Below are positions 1-10,170 of a DNA stretch of 64,000 nt, in pieces (position 1 is the first letter of the stretch; each line of letters starts with the position of its first letter). The notes under the pieces were generated by a model. It was not told the DNA's origin. It did no database searches and saw only the letters and a program-made list of their open reading frames with translations. The stretch is from Neoceratodus forsteri (taxonomy: Eukaryota; Chordata; Ceratodontiformes; Ceratodontidae). Location of the stretch: contig JADMNL010000028.1 in NCBI GenBank assembly GCA_016271365.2, positions 53,896,001 through 53,960,000 on the forward strand, in the 5' to 3' direction. Position numbers and translations under genes: made by a program.

Positions 1-817
1 CTTTTGTTTTATGTTATGGCTTTTGCTGTTGACATGTAACTTTTTAACACCAAATTGTGTATCCATACATGATAAGCAGGTAGTGAACTAACCCTAGAAA
101 TACTTAAATAAACCCAAAGTTGATTGGCTAGCTAAATATATTTCCAAACTGGAGACTTCCACAGATGCCACCCAGAGTGGCTATGACAGAGTTGGCGCCA
201 CCTACAGATGTTTACCAGAATGAAAATATAAAAATAAAAAGCAGGATTATTGCTGTCTTGAAAGTGGTTAAAATCTTACCTTAGCCAAGCTCTGGACACT
301 TAATAAGCAGCTTGTGGGCAACTCTGAAGTGAAACCCTTGCTATGATATTTCTGAGACACTGCGTTTGCCTTTTGTAAATGTGTCCAGGTAGCTGTCAGT
401 CAGAGAGCCAGTCTGCAGTAACATCTGATGTCATCATCATCATTATCGTGTCATCATGCAGCAGCAGCAGCAGTGCCAGTCAGGAATAAATCCCCTCCTC
501 CCTTTCCTCATGTAGTTGTAACAAACATGTTTTTTGATATTTTAATTTTCTTGGAGTGCACTGTGATAACAACATTCACAGTTGGTAGAACTGCCTGGGG
601 AAGGCATTGGGGTGATTTAGTTTTAACTAGCTGCTTGACGAAATGATGATGATGCTATGATAAATGGCGTAACATACAATTTTTTTGCAGTGACCTTAGC
701 TAGTCCATGTGGACATCAGATGGAAAGCACTACAGTCCATAAAATAAAAGGGCATATCACCCTAGATATTGCAAAATACTGAATTCTTTGTCACCAGTTC
801 AACTGTTGCACATAATT
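1..817 (-). repeat. Repeat module M, partial copy 1
   Basis: This stretch matches 3160-3965 and 34920-35710 almost base for base, with scattered substitutions and small indels, so it is one of three copies of a dispersed module in this window. It has no convincing reading frame. Strand is given as minus because the other two copies abut CR1 ORF1 sequence that reads on the minus strand. The copy stops abruptly at 817 in the words 'cacataatt', where the other copies continue with 'aggaggg', because the array element starts at 818. The left end lies outside the window. Confidence 0.8.
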
Positions 818-999
818 ATGTTTGCTTGCACGCATTGCAAGAAACATAGTGTTATGATCAAATGCAGTGCCGTATAGTTGAAAGGGAGAGACGCTTCAGT
901 GAGCACTATCAGGTAACTAAAGCTCTCTCTCTCTCTCTCTTCAACTGTACGGCACTGCATTTTGATGATCTGAAGCCTGATGTCTCCCAACCCCCAACA

Positions 1000-1215
1000 G
1001 CCTTCCAGGTGCCATGCTGAGCCCACCCCAGTGTGGCAAACACTGTTATGGCTGACGGGGTGCCAATCCCTGTCGGCTCCACGCCCCCAACAGTTTTCCA
1101 GTTGCCACGCTGGGAGCTCATCCCAGCATGGCAAAAATTGTTATGGCCAATGGGGTGCCTAATCCCCGTGCTCCACGCCTCCCAAACAGCCTTCCAGCTG
1201 CCATGCTGGGAGATC
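1000..1215 (+). repeat. GC-rich minisatellite, about 95-bp period
   Basis: About two and a half units, each starting near 'ccag(g/t/c)tgcca(t/c)gctg' at about 1003, 1096 and 1193. Each unit holds two small inverted repeats: one around CCACGCTGGG/CCCAGCATGG and one around GACGGGGTGCC/GGCTCCACG-type words. Matching arrays occur at 31190-31430 (minus) and 60340-60640 (plus), always the same distance from the ATGTTTGCTTGC end, so the array belongs to the element and is not a chance local expansion. Confidence 0.7.
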
Positions 1216-1499
1216 CCCAGCGGGCAAACGCGTTGCCGTTGTCATGCTGTTAAAAAACAACCAGAAAACTAAAAAATGGTTCCTAGCGGTCTCCTGCCCC
1301 CTCCCCACCCGCACCCACCTCTGCGCTCCCTGCCTCCCCACACCCCCCACACCATACTCACCTCTGGAGTCCGGCATGATCTTTGGTGGACTAGGAACAT
1401 GTCTGCACTCTTCAAAGCTCAACCGCGAACTGAGGAAATGCCGGTAAGCTGTATAATGGAATAAATAGGGTTTTTCAACTTTGATGAATATCTCAGGCA

Positions 1500-2429
1500 T
1501 TTTTGGAATTTTGTCACCAAATTTTCATCATAGAGTTTTTGGGACCCTCCTCATGAACACTATCACTGTAATGGTGTTAATGCACCCTGAGAGAGATTTC
1601 ACAGTCACTGCATGAAATCACCTTTCAGGACTGATTAATGGAATGACAGTGCCAGTGTTCATGAAGTGGGCTCTCAAAAAGCCTATGTTGCAAATTTAGT
1701 GAAAAAAGTCCTAAAAATGATTGTTTCATGAGTGTGTGTTGCACAGTTTCTACGCACGCTCGTAAGTTTGTGAATTTTTGATATTTGCACTCCAGATTTG
1801 CAACAGTGCCATTTTACCACACTTCCTTACGAGCAGTACAGCTGTCATTTGTCACATCTCGCCCAAAATGTGTTTCCACACATGTAGCACACAAAGGCGC
1901 AGTCGGTGTGCAAAATCAATGTTTGGGACAGATTAAGAAAATCACAGTGACACTGTTCATGAGCAGAGGTCTTAAAATGGCTGTGTTTAAATTTGGTGGA
2001 AAAATTCCCAAAAATGACTGTTTTATGAGTGTGTGTTGCGCAGTTCCTACACAAGCTCACAAGTTTGCACATTTTTAATATTTGCACACCAAATTTTCAA
2101 CATTGCCATTTTACCATACCTCCTTATGAGCAGTACAGCTGTTATTTTTCACATGTCGCCCAAATGTGTTTCCACACATGTAGGACACAATGGCTTAGTC
2201 GTGTAAAATCAATGTTTGGGACAGATTAAGAAAATCACAGTGACACTGGTCATGAGCAGAGATTTTAAAACGGTTATGTTGAAATTTGGTGCAAAAATTC
2301 CTATAAATGACTGTGTTATGAGCGTGCATTGCGCAATTTCCAGGCACCCTTGTAAGTTCACAAATTTATACTATTTTCAGTCCAGATTTTCAACACTGGC
2401 ATTTTTCCACACCTCCTTATGAACATTTC
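1500..2429 (+). repeat. Tandem array of ~293-bp units
   Basis: Three partly diverged units are visible. The anchor word 'tcatgagcagag' recurs at about 1957 and 2250, spaced 293 bp, with a related word near 1550. Each unit contains 'acagctgtcatttttcacat', an 'aaatgtgtttccacacatgta' word and 'cagattaagaaaatcacagtgacactg'. The same unit forms six or more copies in the complete element at 29000-30830 on the other strand. Confidence 0.8.
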
Positions 2430-3135
2430 TCCCCGCTTCCTAAAACCTCCTGGATCCTGGCTAACTCCACACTTCTGTTAGGCATGTCATTGTTCCTAGG
2501 TGGACAATGACATCTGGCTGCTCCCTCCTAGCTATTGCCCTAGCAATCTTTTGGATCCGCTTCCCATCCCTCCATGCAGTGCTTCCAGGGTTGCATTTGA
2601 TCTCCCTCTTTGCACTGATAGATGTCCCTTTCTCCACTTCCAGGACAATAGAGTCCCCCCCTAAGATAAGCTTCCCCTCCTCTGGGGACCCCTGCCTCCC
2701 TTTCCTGAAGCTTCATCCTGAGGACCCGCCCATCCTCCCTGACCCCAACCTCAGGTTTCTGGGTAAGGCTTTCCCATTCCTCCAAAACAGTGTAAGAGTT
2801 ACTAAGCAGGACCAGTTGGGGGATGTGCTTTCACCCTCCCTCACCTTTCCTGAGCCCACCATAGTCCAATCACTTCTCTTCCCGGGCATCCTTTGAGGTA
2901 CAGGATGTGCACCTGGTAGTCTCTGGTTGGGGTGGATGCCGCCTTCAGCTTGGCCAACTCAGCTCAGAGAAAGGCAATCTCCTCCCTCAGCCCAGAGAGG
3001 AGCCTGCAGATAGGGCAGCATCGCAGCCTCCAGAATGTCTCCCCGAAGACAACTGCTCCACAACCACTGTACTACATCACTCCCATCATGTCTGTTTCCC
3101 TCCTCAATCTACTGCCTGCTTGAGACAACTATTTA
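2430..3135 (-). pseudogene. CR1 LINE ORF1 fragment (esterase-like region)
   Basis: Read on the minus strand, this encodes broken pieces of a CR1-type ORF1 protein. A GDSI word (about 2640) and, further on, a GTNDMP word (about 2480) are the two signature blocks of the SGNH esterase-like domain found in many CR1 ORF1 proteins. Upstream of these, near 3000, is a short Cys-containing stretch. The frame shifts several times and no start-to-stop ORF survives. The same sequence occurs at 34200-34880, where ORF2 endonuclease sequence follows; here the array element follows at its 3' side instead. ORF1 of CR1 is thought to be an RNA-binding chaperone, but this copy is dead. Confidence 0.7.
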
Positions 3136-3139
3136 TTAT

Positions 3140-5540
3140 CTCCTGAATATTTTGTTTTCTTTTTTGTTATGGTTTTTGCTGTTGACATGTAACATTTTAA
3201 CACCAAATTCTGTATCCATACATGATAAGCAGGTAGCGAACTAACCCTAGAAATACTTAAATAAACCCAAAGTTGATTGGCTAGCTAAATATATTCCAAA
3301 CTGGAGACTTCCACAGATGCTACCCAGAGTGGCTGTGACAGACCTGGTGCCACCTAGAGATGTTTACCGAGTGAAAACATCAAAATAAAAGCAGGAATAC
3401 TGCTGTCCTGTAAGTGGTCAAAATATTATCTTAGCCAAGCTCAGGACACTTAATAAGCAGCTTGTGGGCAACTCTGAAGTGAAACCCTTGCTATGATATT
3501 TCGAGACCTGCTTTTGCCTTTTGTAGATGTGTCCAGGCAGCAGTCAGTCAGAGAGCCAGTCTGCAGTAACACCTGAGGTCACCATCATCATTATCGTGTC
3601 ATCATGCAGCAGCAACAGCAGTGCCAGTCAGAAATAAATCCCCTCCTCCCTTTCCTCATGTAGTTGTACCAAACATGTTTTTTGATATTTTAATTTTCTT
3701 GGAGTGCTCTGTGATAACAACATTCACAGTTGGTAGAACTGCCTGGGGAAAGGCATTGGGGTGATTTAGTTTTAACTGGCTGCTTGATGAAATTAGGATG
3801 ATATGATAAATGGTTTAACAAACATGTTTTCTCAGTGACATTAGCTAGTCCATGTGGAAATCAGATGGAAAGCACTACAGTCCGTAAAACAAAAGGGGAA
3901 TATCATCCCAGATATTGCAAAAATACTGAATTCGTTGTCACCAGTTCAACTAGCGCACATAATTAGGAGGGGTTTCACTGTGCTGGCTCCATCTATCCTT
4001 ACACATTGCCACGGCTTGCAGCTGCTGTTCCATTGCCTGATCAAGCCGCCCTGCACGTTAGGATTTCAGCTGTGTGAAAGTTCTATAGCTGTATCCCATC
4101 AACAAGTTTTGTTTAAGTGATGCCATGTGTCATATTCTGTCACATTTTCTTGCATTTATAAACTAGCAAGAAAAATCTACAGATTTTAGTGGTCGAGAGA
4201 CGTCATCTGACTCTGCGTCAAATCTTTATAAATGCAGGGTCCGGTGCTGAATCTCATTTTCCTTCCTCACCCCAAAAGATATCTGCTTGGATATTTTACT
4301 CACTTAATCCCCACCCCAGTTATGGTTTAACTGTTGCACCCTCCACCCTCATACAGATTCTTCCAACCCCAATCCACATGGAAACGCAGTGGTGGGACAG
4401 GAGGCACAAGCAGCAGATGGAGCTGCAACTTCAGGGCAGGCAATCCCTTTGACCTTACAAGTTGGACCTGTAGTCTCATCCCTATGGTGGGTGAATGAGA
4501 AAGTAAACTGATTGGGAATAGTAAGGTGCGGTCACACAGCAGGGATGGAGTTGCATTGTACAGATTTTGGCAGTTTTTAATGTACTGTAGTTTTCAGACA
4601 AAACAGACAGGGCTTTTACTGTCGATTACTGGCCTTGCTGTACACATTCCTTGCAATACAAACACCGTTCAGACAGCTGGGATGGGGCTGCACAGTACAG
4701 ATACTGACAGTATGGCCTGGATATTCAGTCTGCTAGGCTCGGCTGGCTGAACTGTTACACTAGAGGACAAAATTGATATATTCAGAAGTGATGTGCCATG
4801 GCGCTTCCCTTCTGAATATATCGCAAAATGCAGCCGGAGCAAATACATTGCACCAGTGCATCCCCCTGACAGGTATGAATACCCAGAATGGGAAATGTGC
4901 TGGAGTATCAGAGTTACGCTGGGTGCAAGTTCCTGATATTCAGACAAACATGTGCAAATGGTGCCATTTTGCATGCAAGGAGCAGATAGTGCCATTTGCA
5001 TGTCATCATGGCCCCATGTTCGCGTGTTGTGCAAGGCTGGCAACCAAAATGCACCTGGCACCCTGCACAGCATGCGGTCCCTGTGCCAGGTACCGAAGTA
5101 GTACCCCCTCCCAATCCTCTACCCTGATCACCATAATTGTTTAGAGTAAAGTTCAATGGTACTCTAGTGGTCCCCCCTCCCACACCAGAGTTCAATCCCT
5201 GTTATTGAAAAAATATATTTTCCCAGGTAGTCCAATAGTCCCCCCTTCCACACCTCAGTCTGATCCCCTTTATTGAAAAAATATACTTTCCCTGGTCGCC
5301 TAGTGGTGCCCCCACCCCCACCTACACAGGACTCCTACCTGCCCTGCTCCCCACCACCAGATCATCAGCGGGCAGAAAACCTGCCGGCACACCTCTGTGG
5401 CTGCCTGCCAAATGATGTCTTACAGTATCACCTGCAAGCTTATTGGTCCACACAGTGGACCAATGGGCTTGCGTTGTGTACTGTAATAGTCATTCACAAC
5501 ATTGTGAATGAACGACAATTTACAAAGTTGTGAGTTACTA
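3140..5540 (-). repeat. Repeat module M, full-length copy 2, joined to CR1 ORF1
   Basis: About 2.4 kb colinear with 34905-37230. Anchors in order include 'tgttgacatgtaacattt', 'gataagcaggtag', 'catcatcattatcgtgtcat', 'gcattggggtgatttag' and 'gccattttgcatgcaagga'. No conserved ORF is visible. In both long copies the module lies directly 5' (on the minus strand) of CR1 ORF1, so it could be an unusually long CR1 5' untranslated region, or a separate element that was duplicated with it. Short CA/AG-rich tracts include CAGCAGCAACAGCAG near 3607. Confidence 0.75.
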
Positions 5541-6120
5541 TTACAGTACACACTGCAAGCTGATTGGTTCACTGTGTGGACCGTTGAGCATGCAGGTGAT
5601 ACTGTAAGTCGTCATTCAAGGGACAGCCATGGAGGTGGCAGGTGGGTGTGCTGCCCACTGATGACCTGGGGGACATAGAGGGTAGGGGTCCTGTGTGGGT
5701 GGGAGTGCCACTGGAGTACCAGGGCACAGGGCTAGGGACTGTTAATTTCCAGGATCAGGGTTTTGGTGGGAGGGGAGCCCAGGAAAATATAATTTTCAAC
5801 AATGGGGATCGGACTTGGGTGTGGGAGGAGGGACTACTTGACTACAAGTGAAAATATAATTTTTCAATAACGGGCTCAAACTTGGTGTAGGAGTTGGACC
5901 ATGAGACTACCAGGGAGAATATAATTTTTCAATAAGAGTAATTGACTTGGGTGTGGGAGGGAGGACCACAAGACTACCAGAAAGTATTAATTGTTCAATA
6001 ATGCGTTCGGTCTCAGGTGTGGGGGGCTACTAGATTTCCAGGGAAAATATAATTGTTCAATAATGTGAATTGGAATTGGGTGTGGGAGGGGGGACCATGA
6101 GACTACCAGGGCCCATGGTG
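5140..6120. repeat. Large palindrome of ~60-bp units
   Basis: The left arm (about 5150-5510) carries units of the type 'tagtggtccccc...cacac', each ending 'ttattgaaaaaatata'. The right arm (about 5520-6115) carries the reverse complements ('ttcaataa', 'gtgtgggaggggg', 'gactaccaggg'), with four or five units. The centre, near 5515, has 'acagtatcacctgcaagc' on one side and 'gcatgcaggtgatactgt' on the other, plus CATTCACAACATTGTGAATG. The copy at 36835-37235 keeps only the left arm and centre. The arms are imperfect. Confidence 0.75.
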
Positions 6121-6950
6121 AATGCTTGTGCACGGTGTTCTGGGGGGGAAGCCACCCACAGCAGGCGGCTGCTGTGCTGCGCCTTACAATACAGCAGCCT
6201 ACCTGTGGGCAGCTACCAGTTAGCCTGTTTTTTACAGATGTAACTTTGTGCCCATGTATGCAGCACATCTCTGAGATGTATCAGCAGATGCGCCACATAT
6301 CTCGGTTGAATATCAAGATGTGCCGCATATGAATGGGCACACACCTGGGGTTGAACCGCAGACATTACCTTTGTGCCACGGCACATCCAGAATTGCTCAG
6401 CACATTTCCCTATCTGAATACTGTCCCACGGTGCATTTTTGGGTTGTGCTGGTGCAACTCAGTTGCGCAAGGCGCAACTTCTTTGACTATCTTGCCCTGT
6501 ATGTGCAAAACTCAGCAAGTAAGCTGCGCAGTTCAAGTTTCAGTATGAAGCGGTCCTGGCAGACAATGGAATCCCGATCATCCAGACTTGTGATGATCCA
6601 GACTGATCAGCTGTTCTCCATGCAGTTTGGGTAGTCGGGATCCTACAGTTTATCTTAAAGACACAAGATCTGGGGCCTTGAGATGACTTTATAATTAATA
6701 TGTTTGCTTTTGTTTGTTTCTTTAATTCCATTTTATCATTTTATTTGTATTTTGCCAACTACTAGTAAAATAAACCAAGTAGAATTAATGTATTATGATG
6801 TCAGAGTAAATTTATTGTCAAGGTCGACAGTGTATTTTAATGGGAAAACTGCAAACCTGCTTTCACACTTCTGTAAAGAAATAACATTATTACCAAAATA
6901 CTACATATAATAGTAATACATGACTTCTGATAACCTATGATCTTTTGTTA
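6121..6950. other. No gene recognised
   Basis: No frame here resembles a known protein and no array is visible. Two short segments with 'tcagcagatgcgccacatatctc' and 'gatgtgccgcatatgaatgggcac' form a weak local inverted repeat near 6280-6340. The stretch from 6680 to 6950 is A/T-rich and looks like ordinary unique or very old repeat DNA. Confidence 0.4.
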
Positions 6951-6965
6951 TAATCTAGCAAGTGA

Positions 6966-7487
6966 CTTCAGCCCATCGGCGCAACAGTTGGAATTCCACT
7001 TGTGATGCTGGTGATCTGGGTTTGAGAATGGACCTGGGGTATAGGAAGGCTGGCCGGGGGGTGAAGGATGAAGTGTTCTGCAGACTGCTATTGTTTTTCA
7101 GGGGGAAGGTGCAGAGAGTGCCAGGTGCATGACGGACCCCTTGTGGAGGCCAGGGGCATCGCAAGCAACCAGCGCCAGTATGTTGAGGGGATGGGATGGA
7201 CGCAGGTTGTCATTGCATGTTCACGCTCCCCTTACAGTGGGGAAAAATCACCTCTGCCCAAGGCCTTGATGACATCTGTCCCCGCTGCTTTCATTGTTCC
7301 CAGGCTGACTCCCAACCTGTCCCGAAGTTCACGGTGCTATAGGCCAGGTGCTGTGACCCCGCCCGTGGGCATAAAGCCATGGGGCATCAGCAGTATGCCT
7401 CATATGAGGGTGAAGCGGCGGGGGTCTGTGACTGAACCGAGGGTTCCGGAATGGTCAGTGGCCAAAAAGAGGGAAATAAAAAAAAAA
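6966..7487 (+). mobile_element. 522-bp retroposed unit (SINE-like) with target-site duplication
   Basis: The unit is flanked by TAATCTAGCAAGTGA (6951-6965) and TAATCTAGCAGGTGA (7488-7502), a 14-of-15 match. It ends in an A-rich tail (about 7475-7487). These are the marks of LINE-driven target-primed insertion. The first 70 bases contain GGCGCAACAGTTGG and GGGTTTGAGAAT, which loosely resemble A and B boxes of a tRNA-type pol III promoter, so a SINE is the first choice. A 140-codon open frame at 7068-7490 has no similarity I recognise and is probably accidental. A processed pseudogene is the alternative. Confidence 0.65.
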
Positions 7488-7689
7488 TAATCTAGCAGGT
7501 GAGATCTTCTTCACAGCCAGAAGTTACTTGGGAAGAAGAAAAATGAAGCCAACTGTTTAAAAATTGTAAAATGTAACAGATGCAGCACAATAGTGTAAAC
7601 ATATTAAAGGCACAGTTTATTGCTGAAAGAAGTATCTATTTTTGTTTTAAAAGATTGAATAATATTTTTTGTTTCTCACTGAATTACAT

Positions 7690-8210
7690 TGGTCTCCTGA
7701 TAGAAACATACAATCTGTCGTCAGATAAGGAGCGTGTGGCTCACCTAATCTGCCCATTTCCCAACACACTGCTGCAACCCCAGATTCTAATTGAACTGCA
7801 GTTCTCCTGCTCTGCAAATCTCCATGGTACCCTTATGTTTGTTCCATGCACTACTGAAACCTCGTATTGTTTTCACACCCACCACTTCTGCTGGAAGGCT
7901 GTTTCATGGCCCCACCACCATCTCAGTGCAAAAGTACTTCCTAACATTACCCCTGAGCCTTCCACCCTTCAGCCTCATTTCAAACCCTCTTGTTTTGTGC
8001 AGAGTTTCTCTGAAATATGCTGTCCATGTACTCTGTTTATTGCCTTAAGGTACTCAAACATCTTTATCGTAGCTCCCTCCATATTCTTTCTCTAGTGAAT
8101 AGATATTTAGATCCTTAAGTCTTTTCTCATAGGGCTTCTGGTGCAGTCCATATATCACCTTTGTTGTCCTTCTCTGGACTGAGGGCAAGCTGTATGTTGC
8201 TCATAATTAC
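7690..8210 (-). pseudogene. CR1 LINE 3' end fragment
   Basis: On the minus strand this reads the extreme C-terminus of ORF2 and the 3' UTR of a CR1: the block for '...LQRRTT', then words matching 'ggggtaatgttaggaagtact', 'gccttccagcagaagtggtggg', 'gggaaatgggcagattaggtg' and 'tccttatctg'. The same order is seen in the plus-strand CR1 tails at 20810-21205, 31890-32273 and 58380-59585. The copy is 5'-truncated, as is usual for CR1, and is more diverged than those at 27-32 kb and 58-59 kb. Confidence 0.75.
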
Positions 8211-8257
8211 AGCTTCCCCTCAATGACATCACTTTGAGTTTAAGATGACATTTATTT

Positions 8258-8355
8258 TTTATTTATTTAGTTGTTTAACCAGGTATAGCACACTAAGCTG
8301 AAAGCTTTTTACAGGAGCGACCTGGGTGCACAAGGAGGTTAAGTGACATGAAATG
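8258..8355 (-). mobile_element. tRNA-derived SINE, 3' fragment (family S1)
   Basis: The words 'tagttgtttaaccaggtatagcacactaagctgaaagc' and 'gttaagtgac' match the SINE at 50190-50392, which shows the tRNA-like head. Only the tail half is present here. Confidence 0.6.
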
Positions 8356-8559
8356 GCTGTGGCCTTGTTTGGTTTCCAGTTGATTGACATCTTTCTGTAT
8401 CATTGCTTCTGACACCTACAGGGATGCTCAGTACCTAGTCTGAAATATCTTTTCAGGGGTGCTCACAATGTAAGTGACCTGCTGTGCTCTGACCTCCTGA
8501 GGCCAGGAACCCTTGTTTTAGCCTTGATCTTCTCCCTGTCAAAGTCCAGGTGGTACCAC

Positions 8560-9660
8560 ACAGTGAAGTGGGTGATTTCTGCAAGTGATGCCTTGCTTTT
8601 ACTTCTTGGACATAAGCACCATTAGATACTGCCAGACCCTGGAATGGCCCTCTCCCTTGTGGGCTGTAGGACTCATTGTGTCAGAAACCACACTGGAATG
8701 CATCCATCAATACTTGAGTCCTAGTACAGGTGCCAGCCAGGATCTTCCAGTCTTCCCACTCAGATTGAAGTCCCACATAATCACTACCTCCCTGTTGGCC
8801 ATCTCTACATTTAGTACCCTGGTTCCTGACCTAATTCCTCTTCCTAGTTTACAACTGTATACAACCCCTATCCCAAGCTTTCTACCTTTTGTGGATTGTA
8901 TCTGTACCCACAATACCTCTGTCCTTTGATCCACCTCCTCCTCCTTAGTACAGGCTATCACTTCCATCACATACAAGGACACTCCCTTTCCTCCCCCCAT
9001 CTCTAGTATTTAGTCACTCCTTCTTCTGCCATCAATTACTACAACTGAGCCATTTTGTTCCCTTGGCTCCTTGCATTCAGTGACATTACCTTCTACCTTG
9101 ACTCGAATCCCCTTCCCCCCATTCTGCCTGACCCCTAATCCCAGTTCTCCTCTATCCCCATCCTTCTGCCTCTTATCTGAGCCCCTTCCTTCTGCCTTGA
9201 TTGGGGAGGCCATTGGTACTCCTCCACCCAGGTGACTAAAGGTACTGTGGACCCCCAGCTGCCCCCATCAGTTTAAATTTAAATGTTCCATCTATTCCTC
9301 ATATATGGTTTCCATACCTAGTGCCTCTTTACTGATTTGCAGCCTATCAGTTGTGTATCCCCAGCCTCCAGCTAGCCTGTTGTCCTCATTCCCACACCAC
9401 CCCCGAGCCATGCATTAATCTCCTCAATCCTTTTCTTTCCTGCTGTGCTAACTCTTAGTACTGGTAGCAGCTCTGAGAAGTCTTCTAGCCTCCAAACCCC
9501 ACTGCAGAGATCCCCCACCTCCCTGAACATCTCCTGAACCTCCCCTAACTCACATTCAACCAATTCTTTCATCCTCCATGGCGATAATAAGAGCCCCCAA
9601 TTTCCATGTTCCGTACTATCAGTGTTCCTACCCTCCTCACAGTCACACCTGACATACACT
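8560..9660 (-). pseudogene. CR1 LINE 5' part: ORF1 end and endonuclease start
   Basis: Minus-strand frames give, from 9659 down, an acidic coiled-coil-like stretch (95 codons, start 9659) typical of CR1 ORF1, then a basic linker (9213-9010), then the AP-like endonuclease. The endonuclease shows a GGVSLYV-type block near 8990 and a 'VVIM-DFNL' block near 8780, equivalent to the catalytic GDFN motif of the exonuclease/endonuclease/phosphatase fold. The glycine of GDFN is tryptophan here, which supports decay. No reverse transcriptase follows; the fragment is cut off near 8560. The family nicks target DNA for reverse transcription. Frameshifts and stops make it non-functional. Confidence 0.7.
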
Positions 9661-9664
9661 GACC

Positions 9665-9850
9665 TTCAAACAACATGAAGTCTTGCTATACTATGACATA
9701 TGCAGTTTGTCCCAGCTTTAGAACTGCTCCAGAGGTGAAAGAGTTAACTTCCATGCCAGGTATGGAATCTTGAGCGAGCTCGGTTGAAAAACTCTGTCTG
9801 TTGTTCTTCAAACTGAAACTGTCAGATTCTTTACTCCGCCTCACTGAACT
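9665..9850 (+). repeat. DIRS copy A left inverted terminal repeat
   Basis: It runs from TTCAAACAACATGAAG to about CTCACTGAA and pairs with 15077-15290 in inverse orientation through 'gttaacttccatgcc', 'gagctcggttgaaaaactctgtctg' and 'aaactgtcagat' words. It probably holds the promoter. Confidence 0.85.
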
Positions 9851-10170
9851 GTTGCTCGGAGATCCTCCTACTGCTCAGTTCATTTGTCAGTTAAAAAGTG
9901 TTATTTCGTTTTTAAACCAGATTTGTATATTTTAACCGCAACCGGTCGGTTCAAGCTCTGTCTGTGGTATCGTAAGTAATAGATAGGTTTTACATTTCTC
10001 TGTGTGGAACTTGCAAACGTTGTTATCGGTTCGGTTTGAACCGATCAGGTTGTTGTTAAAACTTATTAAATTACATTTAGAGTGCAGTTCCCGGTTCTTA
10101 TCGGTTCTAAAAAAAACGGATTTCATTACGTTTTTTCCACGACCCGTGACACGGTTGGGAACCGATAAGG

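Larger units (their letters stand above)
818..2429 (+). mobile_element. Array element (unclassified), partial copy, recombination-type end first
   Basis: The copy begins with ATGTTTGCTTGC, the 12-base end word that bounds the complete copy at 28539-31704. Parts in order: a short unique lead, a (CT)n run at 922-941, a GC-rich minisatellite at about 1000-1215, a spacer with the words 'gaggaaatgccggtaagctg', then units of about 293 bp from about 1500 to 2429. The complete copy shows the same order on the minus strand. The opposite end, with the CCCTGCAG units, is missing, so this copy is truncated where CR1 sequence starts at about 2430. No protein-coding frame is supported. Its class is not known to me. 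Confidence 0.75.

Noticed and set aside
1740..2430. Array units as CRISPR-like repeats
   Set aside because: Units are about 293 bp with no short constant repeat and unique spacers; the context is vertebrate retroelement DNA.
7068..7490. 140-codon open frame as a protein-coding gene
   Set aside because: It lies fully inside the 522-bp retroposed unit, has no recognisable domain, ends in Lys codons of the A-tail, and has no start context or neighbours that support expression.
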